DNA of 64,000 nt from positions 56,758,509 through 56,822,508 of the forward strand of contig CM039132.1 in the NCBI GenBank assembly GCA_022036555.1, in the 5' to 3' direction. Shown here in pieces: positions 10,069 through 20,065 of this stretch (positions are counted from its first letter, which is position 1; every line of letters begins with the position of its first letter). This DNA is from Microstegium vimineum. Lineage: Eukaryota > Streptophyta > Magnoliopsida > Poales > Poaceae. The notes under the pieces are model-generated. The model was not told the DNA's origin. It saw only the letters and a program-made list of their open reading frames with translations, and did no database searches. The translations under genes were made by a program, and so were the position numbers.

Positions 10069-10536
10069 TGGATCAGTTTGCTGATGACGGAAAACTTGGG
10101 CAGGGGTTCACATCAGCGGATGACTTACTAGAGATGGATATCGGCGATGGTAGCAGGCCCAGGCCAACCTTTATTAGTGCTAAGTTAGATTCCCAATGTA
10201 AAAAACAGTTAAGTGATTTATTAAAGGAATATAAAGATTGTTTTGCTTGGAATTATACAGAGATGCCTAGTCTAGACCGATCAATAGTTGAACATCGGTT
10301 ACCTATTAAATCTGGTTTCCAACCACATCGGCAGCCAGCGCACTGATGCAATCCTCTTGTATTACCCGACAGTAAAGCTGAAATTACAAAATTAATTAAG
10401 GCTAGATTTATTCGGCAATGTCGATATGCCGAATGGATTTCTAATGTGGTTCCTGTGTATAAGAAAAATGGAAAACTTCGTGTTTGTATTGACTTCAGGA
10501 ATCTCAATAAGGCTACGCCGATGGACGGTTACCCGA
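10068..10536 (+). pseudogene. RT N-terminus of E2, ends in gap
   Basis: The frame starts at ATG 10068 (MDQFADDGKLGQG) within TAATG. A TGA at 10344 replaces the CGA seen in A. It then reads VVPVYKKNGKLRVCIDFRNL and reaches the RT motif TPMDGYP at the gap. The YIDD catalytic motif would lie in the missing sequence. Confidence 0.85.
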
Positions 10537-10636
10537 NNNNNNNNNNNNNNNNNNNNNNNNNNNNNNNNNNNNNNNNNNNNNNNNNNNNNNNNNNNNNNNN
10601 NNNNNNNNNNNNNNNNNNNNNNNNNNNNNNNNNNNN
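10537..10636. other. Scaffold gap, 100 N
   Basis: Exactly 100 N join an RT motif of one element to the middle of a gag of another. A round 100 usually denotes unknown length. The sequence needed to explain the flanks includes the rest of E2, probably the left part of D, and the 5' LTR and gag start of A. Confidence 0.95.
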
Positions 10637-13562
10637 GCATCAAGGTGCAGCAACTGGGAGTCAACCTATGGTGGTAAATCCTCAAACTGGAACACTGGTG
10701 CCTCAAGGTGTTCAATTCGTTGATTACTCCAGAATACATGAACGACAGGCTCCAGTTAATCATTAGCCATCGGTGAGTTATATGCCGATGACTTATAATC
10801 CTGGTTGGACTACTCCGCCATCAATTCAGCAACAGGAGGTACAACCTGGATATCAATACCTGGGAAGCGCTCCGAGTGGAGCATCAATGCATCAACCAAT
10901 GAATATGATGCCACAATTCAACACTGGGGGCTTTCAAAGTGGTCCATCGGTAGGTCAGCCGATGTATACCATTCAATAAGCTGGAGTTGCACCTGCGCCA
11001 TCTATTCCGAATCATCTGCCGCAACCAATCATCCCACCCGCGCATCGGCAAGATCAGAATGCACTCTGGGCCGATAAGATTGCCGGAGTGATGAAAGAGC
11101 AGCTCGGCATTAAACCTAAGATTAATACTTACTCTTATCGAACGCCGTACCCTCCGGCGTATGATTTGATTCCTCTTCCAAATCGGTACAAGGTGCCGGA
11201 TTTCACAAAGTTTTCTGGCCAAGATGATACGTCAACAATGGAGCACATTAACCGTTTCATTATCCAGTGCGGAGAGGCGGCCAGCAGAGATGAGCTGAGG
11301 GTAAGATTGTTCTCATCATCATTGTCTAGATCGGCATTCACATGGTTTATTTCACTACCTCCAAACTCTGTGATTACTTGGGCCGATCTAGAGAAGCAGT
11401 TTCACAAGTACTTTTTCGTTGGTGTACATGAAAAGAAGCTTACCGATTTGGTCAAGTTGGGACAACGTAATGATGAATCGGTAGAAAGCTTTGTTCATAG
11501 GCTGCGAGACGTGAAGAACAAGTGCTACAGCTTGGTGCTTGATGATCGGCAATTAACAGATTTGGCTATCCAAGGATTACTGCCGCACATCAAGCACAAG
11601 TATGCATCTCAAGAGTTTGAGAGTCTGAGCCATCTTGTGTAGAGGATTGCCGATCAAGATGTTAAAGCCTTCGAGCCCAGGAAGACTTGGAATAAAAAGG
11701 TGTCCTTCATTGGGCAAGAGGAAGATTCTGAGTCAGATGAGGAGCTAAGCATCGGCGCTGCTGAATGGGTGGAAGATAAGAAGTCGGTATCCTGTCCATT
11801 TGGCCAGAAAGAAGCTGAGAGGTTTACCTTTGATATCACCAAGGCCGATAGGATGTTTGATCTGTTGCTTCAAGAAGGGCGGATTAAGCTAGAACCTAAC
11901 CAGGTAATTTCATCGGCCGAAGAGCTTAGAAGAATCAGGTATTGCAAGTGGCACAATGTGACTTCGCATAGTACCAATGACTGCAAAGTCTTTAGGCAGC
12001 AGTTGCAGTCAGAAATTGAGTCTAGGCGGATTAAGTTTGAGAATTCTAAAGCCTAGAAACCAATGAAGATCGACCAGCACCCGTTCCCAAACAACATGGT
12101 GGAAACTAGTGGAAAGACTAAAGTGCTGATGTCAGAAGCTGCCAAGAAATGCGCATCGGTAGATCCGAAACATCAAATAGCTGCGCATGAAGTGAAGGGA
12201 AGAGGATCTGCCGATGACAAAAATGGTAAAAGGGTTGTTGATGAAGGTAGCAATGCCAAGAGGGCTTTTGGTGTTATAATCACGCATAGGCGACCAAGGC
12301 AAGAATATCGGCAATCACGGGAAGAGCAATATCGGCAGCAAGAAGAAGAAATGCGTCAAGAGTGGTATCGACACAAAGATCATTGGAGGTTCCCTTTCTT
12401 TGTTCATTTCTAGGAAGAAGGCATCAAATTACCCACTGCCGATAATTGCCCCGAGTGCAACGGTTACTATCCTGCCGATCGGTTGGAAAAGAAGCCTTGC
12501 TTTGACGATCGGGCATCTAGATATGGCAGGCCGATCAGGGAAAAGGGATCAGTGCATGATCGGCTGGGGGGCAAGCTCAGTGCACATGACAGGCTTGGCA
12601 AGCGTATTTGTTAGGAAGATATTGAGGAGATGGCTAATGCAAGAGTGCCCGATGAAGAGATATTATCCAGAGATCCAAACATAAGGGGTAGTGCAGATAC
12701 AAGCAGTGAGAAGCAGTACCAACGTGTTTGGAAGAGTAAGCTTCCTCAATGGTGCCCTAAAGGTCTGATGAAGACTCAGAAAAGAAGGATCCAACGCAAA
12801 CGACAAGAAGACTTGTATTACGGTGAGGATCCTTCAAGGGAGAGATCTCTAGTTAGGCAATGGAGGCCAAAGCGCAAGGATAGGGATCCATGGACAGATA
12901 TCAATATGGTTGTGATATTGCCAATGGAGTTCATGGCGCCCGTTGATACTGAGGAAGAGGTTGCTGAGATGGCACAATTGGTGCTGGACCCAATGACATC
13001 TGTCTTTGAAAAGCCTGCCGATGATGAGAGGCAGCACCTAAGAGCCTTGTTTGTCAAGGGAAAGGTCGAGGGGCAACCTGTGTCAAGAATGCTGGTAGAT
13101 GGTGGGGCATCAATCAATATAATGCTGTATGTCATGTTCAGGAAGCTTGGGAAAGGTGACCAAGACTAAGTCAAGACAGACATGAAGCTTAAGGATTTTG
13201 AAGGCAATGTGTCACCTGCTATGGGGTCCGTATGCGTTGAATTAACTATCGGCAGTAAAACTTTGCCAACAACGTTTTTCGTGATCAGTGGCAAAGGCAC
13301 CTACAACTTGCTCCTAGGAAGGGATTGGATTCATGCTAATTGCTGCATTTCTTCCACAATGCACCAAAGCCTTGTGCAATGGGTTGGAGACAAGATTGAG
13401 GTCATCCAAAGTGAAACCCCGTCAATTGTTGCGTCGGCAGAATCAGAAACCTATGAGCAAACCAGGTGCATATCAGGAGAAGCCTGGGATACAGAGTTCC
13501 TCAAGGTCCCTGACTACAAAATTACACCGATCCAAGCAGTCGGCCCTGAAGAAGAGTTTTAA
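10637..13562 (+). pseudogene. gag-protease of A (5' end missing)
   Basis: One frame runs through with in-frame stops after VNH (10764), MYTIQ (10977), SHLV (11640), ENSKA (12054), FVHF (12411), in the GKR/EDIEEM region near 12613 and GDQD (13167). Order: Q/P-rich tail, capsid core with MEHINRFIIQCGEAA and FISLPPNS, CHHC knuckle CKWHNVTSHSTNDC, the second finger, basic linker with RPKRKDRDP, then protease with MLVDGGASIN and LLLGRDWIHANCC. Most stops are explained by C-to-T or G-to-A changes from CAG, CAA or TGG. The last codon TAA (13560-13562) overlaps the RT ATG. Confidence 0.85.
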
Positions 13563-16337
13563 TGGATCAGTTCGCCGATGATGGAAAACTTGGCCAGGGG
13601 TTCACATCGGCCGATGATTTATTAGAAGTAGATATCGGCGATGGTAGTAAGCATAGGCCTACTTTTATTAGTGCTAAGTTAGACTTTCAATGTAAACAAC
13701 AGTTGAATGATTTATTAAAGGAATATAGAGATTGTTTTGCTTGGGATTATACAGAGATGCCTGGCTTAGACCGATCAATAGTTCAACATCGGTTACCTAT
13801 AAAATCTGGTTTCCAGCCACATCGACAGCCTGCGCGCCGATGCAATCCTATGGTGTTGCCTGATATTAAAGCTGAGATTACAAAATTAATTGAAGCTAGA
13901 TTTATTCGGCAATGTCGGTACGCCGAATGGATTTCTAATGTGGTTCCTGTGTATAAGAAAAATGGGAAACTTCGTGTTTGTATTGATTTCAGGAATCTCA
14001 ACAAGGCTACGCCGATGGATGGTTACCCTATGCCTATTGCCGATCTGTTGATTGATGCTGCTGCTGGACATCAAATCATTAGTTTTATGGATGGTAATGC
14101 TGGATATAATCAAATATTCATGGCCGAAGAGGATATATCCAAGACTGCTTTCAGGTGTCCAGGTCATGTTGGTTTGTTTGAGTGGGTCGTGATGACTTTT
14201 GGCTTGAAGAACGCCGGTGCTACTTATCAGAGAGCAATGAATTTCATTTTTCATAAATACATCGGCACGATAGTTGAAATCTATATTGATGATGTGGTGG
14301 TCAAGTCCGGAAATTTTGAAAAGCATCTTGCCGATTTGTGGAAAATTCTAGAATGCATGAGGGAGCATGGGTTAAAGATGAATCCTAATAAGTGTGCGTT
14401 TGGTGTATCGGCAGGTCAGTTCCTGGGTTTCATGGTGCATCAGAGGGGCATTGAAATTGGCAGAAAATCCATTGATGCAATTTATAAGGTGGTTGCTCCT
14501 ACAAACAAGACTGAGTTACAGTCGTTGATCGGCAAGATTAATTTTATTAGAAGATTTATATCTAACTCGTCTAGGAAGATTAGGTCTTTTAGTCCATTGT
14601 TAAAGCTGAAAACCGATCAAGAGTTTACATGGAAAGAAGAGCAGCAATCAGCCTTAGAAGAAATTAAGAGATATTTGGTGAGTCCTCCAGTCTTGATTCC
14701 GCCTCAACATGGGAAGCCTTTCAGGTTGTATTTGTCTTCTAATGACAGTATTACCGGGTCGGCGTTAATTCAAGAGTTTGAGGGGAAGGAGCGCATAATT
14801 TATTATTTGAGTAGAAGACTGGTGGATGCTAAAACCAGGTATACGGCCTTCGAAAAGTTATGTTTGTGTTTGTACTTCTCTTGTACCAAGTTGAGGCATT
14901 ATTTGTTATCGGCTGAATGTACCGTCATATGCAAAGATGATGTGGTTAAGTAGATGCTGTCGATGCCGATATTGAGTGGAAGAATCGACAAGTGGATTTT
15001 GGCACTGTTAGAATTTGACTTGAGATATGAATCGGCTAAGGCGGTTAAGGGTCAAGTGATGGCCGATTTTGTTACTCAGCATTACTGTGCAGTGAATTCT
15101 GTAGAGATTGCTCCATGGACTTTGTTCTTTGATGGATCCACGTGTAAGGAAGGAGCAGGTATCAGCATTGTTTTGATTTCACCTAGAGGGCAAAAGTATG
15201 AGATCTCATTGCCGATTGTTTCCACTTCAACAAACAATCAGGCTGAATACTAGGCTTTCTTGAAGGGGTTGGAATTACTCAGGGATGTGGGTGCCGATGC
15301 TATTGAAATCTTTGGCGATTCCATGTTGGTGATCAATCAGTTGATTGGAATTTATGAATGCCGAAGCAAAGTTTTGATTGCGCCTTATGAAAAGTGTTTG
15401 CAATTATTGAGGGAATTTAAAGAATACCGCCTTGAGCACATTCCCAGACTGCATAATGAAGAAGCTAATCGGTTAGCACAATACGCTTCGGGATATCAGC
15501 CGGTTCAAGGAGTGATGACATCGGTGATGGTTGCCGATGATTGGAGGAAAGAGATTGCTGGTTACTTAAGGGATCCGTCTAGGAAGGTTGAGAGGCGTTT
15601 AAGGTTTCAAGCTACCAAGTACGTACTCCTTGATAATGAATTGTATTATCGGACGATTGATGGAGTTTTGCTCAGATGCCTTAGTAAAGAAGAATCAATA
15701 GAATTGATGGGCGAAATCCATGAAGGTGTGTGTGGGGAGCATCAATCGGCATTCAAGATGAAGTGGATGATCAGACAGAATGGGTATTATTGGCCGACAA
15801 TCCTTGAAGATTGTTTTGAATACTTCAAAGGGTGCCAAGATTGTCAGAAGTTTGGTAATGTTCAGAGAGCACCTGCATCGACAATGAATCCTATAATCAA
15901 GCCTTGGCCGTTTAGAGGATGGGCCATTGATCTCATCGGCCAGATTTATCCACCATCGAGTAAGGGGCATAAATTTATACTTGTTGCCACCGATTACTTT
16001 ACAAAGTGGCTTGAGGCGATTCCTTTAAAGAAGGTGACGTCGGCAAACATGATAGATTTTGTGAAAGAACATACTGTTTACCGATTTGGTATTCCTCAGA
16101 CTATTACAACCGATCAAGGGACCATGTTCACATCGGGAGAGTTTGATGAGTTTGCTGCTGGTATGGGGTTCAAAGTATTGAATTCTTCTCCTTATTATGC
16201 TTAAGCTAATGGTCAGGCAGAAGCAACGAATAAAGGGGTCATTAAGCTTATCAAGCGCAAGATTGAAGAAAACCGTAGAAGGTGGCATATAGTGTTGAAT
16301 GAGGCTCTGTGGTCATATCGGATGGCGTGTCATGGTG
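13562..16337 (+). pseudogene. RT-RNaseH-aRNH-integrase of A, left part, split by B
   Basis: The frame opens at ATG 13562. RT motifs VCIDFRNLNKATPMDGYPMP and YIDDVVVKS are present, followed by the first RNase H region (LYLSSND, YYLSRRLVD), then the archaeal-type RNase H (FFDGST, NNQAEY, FGDSML) that defines the Tat lineage. The integrase zinc region follows (CGEHQSAFKMKW...GCQDCQKFG), with D in WAIDLIGQ, D in TDQGTMFTSGE and the NGQAEATNKG glutamate. TAG at 14951 and 15251 and TAA at 16202 interrupt it. The sequence breaks at RMACHG, where B was inserted, and resumes at 32983. Confidence 0.9.
16333..16337 (+). repeat. Target-site duplication TGGTG of B (left)
   Basis: TGGTG precedes B's 5' LTR and is repeated at 32978-32982 right after B's 3' LTR remnant. 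Removing B and one copy rejoins A's integrase in frame (ACHG to ATKV). Confidence 0.9.
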
Positions 16338-17234
16338 TGTTGACACCATTTTTTGGCACGTATCAATATGATTTGATTGTGTCAATCGGCAAGGTGATTG
16401 TTTCTTATCGGCATCAGGACGTCATTGATTAGATTATCGATAAGAATTAAGCAAAGTTGTCGATGGAGGCAAGAAGGCATTGCCGATGACGATGGGAGTT
16501 TGTTGCCGATGAAGACAGGAAAGCTGCAGATGGAAGCAAGTTGCCGATGGTAGTAGAAGGAGAGCTGCAGATTGGAAAAGTCTGCCGATGGAGAGTTTCA
16601 TCGAAGAGAGGATAGATAAGGGAACTAGTGTTCTTGTACCGGTATTATTGTAGAAGTTTGAGTCCGACTCTTGCACGAGTCATTTATTTCCTTAAAAATA
16701 GAGGTGTTTAGGAAAATATTACTGTTATTTGGGCCCGACTCCTGCGCGAGTCAGTTATTTCCTTAAAATAGGAGTTTGTTTTGTTTAGGAAAGGTACGAG
16801 TCGTGTCTATCTACAACTCCTATTGCCGGAGTATAAATATGTACCTAGGGGCCGTGACAATAAAAAGACATATAACATACACAATCAAATCAAAGACTTT
16901 ATTATTTCCATCTACTTTTCTAGCAATTTACCCTTTTTATCGCATTAGTTCTAGTTTACGAGTTCTTCAAGCTTTGACGGGCTGCATCTCTTCGATCTCC
17001 GTCAACCCTTGCAAGTTCCGCGTGGGAGTAATCTGAGCTTTGCCATCCGGGCGCATCGCCGTTGTCTCGTTCAGCTCTGCTCTAGTTATCTTGATCAAGG
17101 CTGAGCCTCGTTCAATCTTGTTCTAGTTATCGTCCTTGTCGATTAACTGGTCAAATCGACTCGCACACCTTGGAAGATCGAATTCGGGTATAAGCCCAAG
17201 GTGTTCGTAGATCCTGGCGCTTTATGTGTCAACA
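16338..17234 (+). repeat. 5' LTR of B
   Basis: 897 bp from TGTTGACACCA to GTGTCAACA. TATAAATA lies at 16832-16839. Two dyads are seen: GACTCTTGCACGAGTC near 16665 and GACTCCTGCGCGAGTC near 16738. It carries the GCCGAT-rich U3 typical of the superfamily. Confidence 0.85.
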
Positions 17235-17241
17235 CCTCTTT

Positions 17242-17259
17242 TGGCACACCCAGTGGGAC
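17242..17259 (+). other. Primer-binding-like site of B
   Basis: TGGCACACCCAGTGGGAC starts 8 bases after the LTR, one base different from the site of E1. Confidence 0.7.
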
Positions 17260-17271
17260 CAGTTCAGTCTC

Positions 17272-18630
17272 ATGGAGAATACTGGTGTCAATCCAAGCAA
17301 TGTCATTGAAGTCTCTGAAGCCAATCTGAAAGAAGATCAGAAGAAGGCTATGGAGCAGGCTATGGAAGAGTACAAGCAGTTGTATCTGAAATCCTTCAGC
17401 CTAAACAAGAGTGGCGAAGCAATCCAGACGCAAGATCCGCCGTTGCCACGGCAGGTCACTTTCGACGCTAATCCTGGTAAATTACAAGAGATGGTTAATT
17501 CTGCGCTAAATCAGGCCTTAATTACCCACTATAGTGTGCTGTCCAATACCGTATACAATGCGGTTATGCAATCTTTCAAGGAAGGACAAGCATCCCAGTA
17601 TGTTGGTCGAGCATATCATCAACCTGGATTGACATCTATAAACCCATCGGCAGCTCCAATGGCGTCTTCCACTCCTGTGGATCCGTCTGCCGATGTGGCT
17701 ACGTCGCCCAGATCAAGCCCTGAAAGCGTCATCAAGCTTAGTACAGATCCAGTGGCGTCGGCAATGTCGGGACCTGCTACCCAGAATCATCCAACTCCAG
17801 TCAATTGGAGGGGATATGGTATGCCTCCAAATCCATCTGTTGATTCTAATCTGATCCAAAGTAACAATACAGGATGGAAGGGTCCCATGGCATCGGCAAT
17901 GCCTTCGCAGCCGATAATCCCTATGGTGCATTATGCTACATCTTCCCCAACTGTGCAATTGCCGTTGGAAGATCTTCAAGTGGTAATACCCAAAGTGCCT
18001 CTTATGCCACCATCGGTAAGTTCTTTACAGATACAACAAGGCCACACAGCTGCAAGTCAACCCATGGCAGTGGTAAATCCTCAAGCTGGAGTATCCACGC
18101 ATCAAGGTGGCCAATTTGTTGACTACTCTAGAATGCAAGAGCAACAGGCACCAGCTAGCTATCAACCATTGGCAAATTACATGCGGTTGACTTGTAATCA
18201 TGGATGGGCTAGTCAAGCACCGATCCAACACCAGGTGGTACAGCCTGGGTATCAGTACCTCCCAACGGGCGTTCAGAATGGTCCATCAGCAAATCAGCCG
18301 ATGCATAATATTCAGCGAATCAATGCTGCACCTGCGCCAACCGGTCCGGTTTATTTGCCGCAGAGGTATGAAAAGGTGTATCAACTAGTCCAACCGATCA
18401 ACCTCCAACCAGTGCGTCGACAGGAACAAGATGCATACTGGACCAATAAGATTGCCGAAGTGATGAAAGAACAATTCGACATTAAGCCTAAGGTTAACAC
18501 ATACTCTTATCGGACGTCGTACGCTCCGGCTTATGACTTGATTTCTCTCCCAAATCGGTACAAAGTGCCGGATTTCACAAAGTTTTCTGGCCAAGATGAG
18601 ACGTCAACAATGGAGCACATCAACCGCTTC
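17272..18630 (+). pseudogene. gag of B, N-terminal part, split by C
   Basis: ATG 17272 (MENTGVNPSNVIEV) opens 453 codons without a stop: the helical N-terminus, the long Q/P/S-rich region, the conserved PKVNTYSYRT and YKVPDFTKFSGQDE motifs, and the beginning of the capsid core at MEHINRF, where C interrupts. The continuation at 31526 is in the same frame, so B's gag was open when C landed. Confidence 0.85.
18626..18630 (+). repeat. Target-site duplication GCTTC of C (left)
   Basis: GCTTC is found immediately left of C and again at 31521-31525 immediately right. Together with the two LTRs this fixes the ends of C exactly and shows insertion into the Arg-Phe codons of B's gag. Confidence 0.95.
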
Positions 18631-19642
18631 TGTTGACACAAAAAGCGTCAGTATTTGCGAACACCTCGGGCTATTACCCAAAGCTCGGTATTCCAGAGGC
18701 ATGCCAGTCGATTTGACCAATCAATCGACAAGGATGATAACTAGAACAAACTGAACGAGACGACAGCGATGCGCCCGGACGTCAAGGCTCAGATTGATCA
18801 AGGATAACTAGAGCAGAGCTGAACGAGGCAAACAACGATGCGCCCGGAATGCCAAAGCTCAGAGGTACTCCCACGCGGAACTTGCAAGGATTTGACGGAG
18901 ATCAAGATGATGCAGCCCGTCGAAGCTTGAAGAACTCGTTGATAAGCTAAAACTAATACAAAAAGGGTAAATTGCGATAAAAAGTAGAATAAGATAAAAT
19001 TGGTTTGTTTTTTGATTGGATTGATTGTTTTTTTCCATGGCCCTCGGGCACGTATTTATACTCCCGCATGGAGAGTTGTACAAGGACACGACTCATATCC
19101 TTCCTAAAACAAACTCCTATCTTTAAGGAAACTGACTCACGCAGGAGTCGGATCTAAAACAATAATATTTATTTCCCTAAACAAACACACCTATTTTAAA
19201 GGAAAATAAACGACTCATGCAAGAGCCGGACTCAAGCTACCATAATAATAACAATAGTGGTAAAACACCAGTTTCCTTATGCTTCTCTTCGATAGAAACT
19301 TTCCATCGGCAGACCCCTGCGACTTCCTTCTTTGGCCACCGGTAGTCTTCTGCTGCCACCAAGTGCTAAGTCACGCCTATCGGCATCGGCAATATTTTTC
19401 CGATCGGCAATCGACAACCACCCTTCATCGGCAATCGGCAATGACCCCCATCGGCAATCGGCAAGGACTCTTCATCGGCAATCGACGATACCTCTTTATC
19501 GGCAATCGGCATCAAACTTAGTCTTCCCGCAGTATACTCCCATCGGCAATATTGGCTCATACTTTACCGATCCGATGGTGAACGACCGCTGACCAGTCAA
19601 ACCTTAGCTCATTTGTCACGTGCTGAAAAACGGTGTCTAACA
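18631..19642 (-). repeat. 3' LTR of C
   Basis: On the minus strand the LTR runs from 19642 (TGTTAGACACCG, with one extra base against the usual TGTTGACACCG) to 18631. U3 at about 19370-19560 holds eleven GCCGAT copies (read as ATCGGC on the plus strand) in under 200 bp. TATTTATA near 19053 is the LTR TATA on the minus strand. Confidence 0.9.
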
Positions 19643-19656
19643 CATGCCCCCCAATT
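19643..19656 (-). other. Polypurine tract of C
   Basis: On the minus strand AATTGGGGGGCATG abuts the 3' LTR. It primes plus-strand synthesis. Confidence 0.8.
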
Positions 19657-19901
19657 TCGGGATGTATAATACTTTACGTGCCGAAATTCTCTCCACTGTA
19701 GCCGTTGCTGTAACCGTTACCCCCGAGATGGACGCACGGTTTCCTTGATCTCCGCGTGTGGAACTGCAATTTAATAATAAAATCCCTCGATTGTAGCACA
19801 ACCAGTTGCAGACCACCTCGATCACCGCGCGTATCTACCGCGGGTCTCCCCACATTCCTACACAGTGTGAAACGGAACCCCGAAATGCCCCTGAGCAGGC
19901 T

Positions 19902-19908
19902 TATAAAA
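19902..19908 (+). promoter_or_regulatory. TATA box of the C PMD gene
   Basis: TATAAAA in GGCTTATAAAAGTTACCGGG lies about 160 bp upstream of the PMD start codon and about 260 bp inside the element from its 3' LTR. The box and its flank (CCCCTGAGCAGGCT) are shared with E1 and, with changes, with A, D and I. Confidence 0.75.
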
Positions 19909-20065
19909 GTTACCGGGATCAACACTACCTTTTTACCCCGAGTTCATTTTCACTTTCACCCTCCCGCCTTCGTCTTCAACCTCCAGCCGCTCCGAAGAAC
20001 ACGAGCTCGGGCAAACAGAACCCTTCCGCAATCCAAGGACGAACTGCAAGCACCCTTCAACTCCA

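Larger units (their letters stand above)
8424..10536 (+). mobile_element. E2: chimeric gag-protease-RT fragment cut by the scaffold gap
   Basis: The left 293 bp match E1. From 8717 the sequence follows the autonomous subfamily seen in B and A (compare 32485 onward). It carries the end of gag, a protease, and the first part of RT, then stops at the N run in the middle of an RT motif. Its LTR is of the E1/C type and not the A/D type, so it is not the missing left half of either A or D. Confidence 0.8.

Noticed and set aside
8424..10536. E2 as the missing left half of element D or A
   Set aside because: E2's LTR is of the E1/C type, while A and D have CGTACGTGTC or GGTACGTGTC type LTR starts.
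19371..19560. GCCGAT as drought-responsive DRE/CRT elements
   Set aside because: The core of that element is GCCGAC. The sixth base is consistently T here, and copies occur in introns and exons far from promoters.
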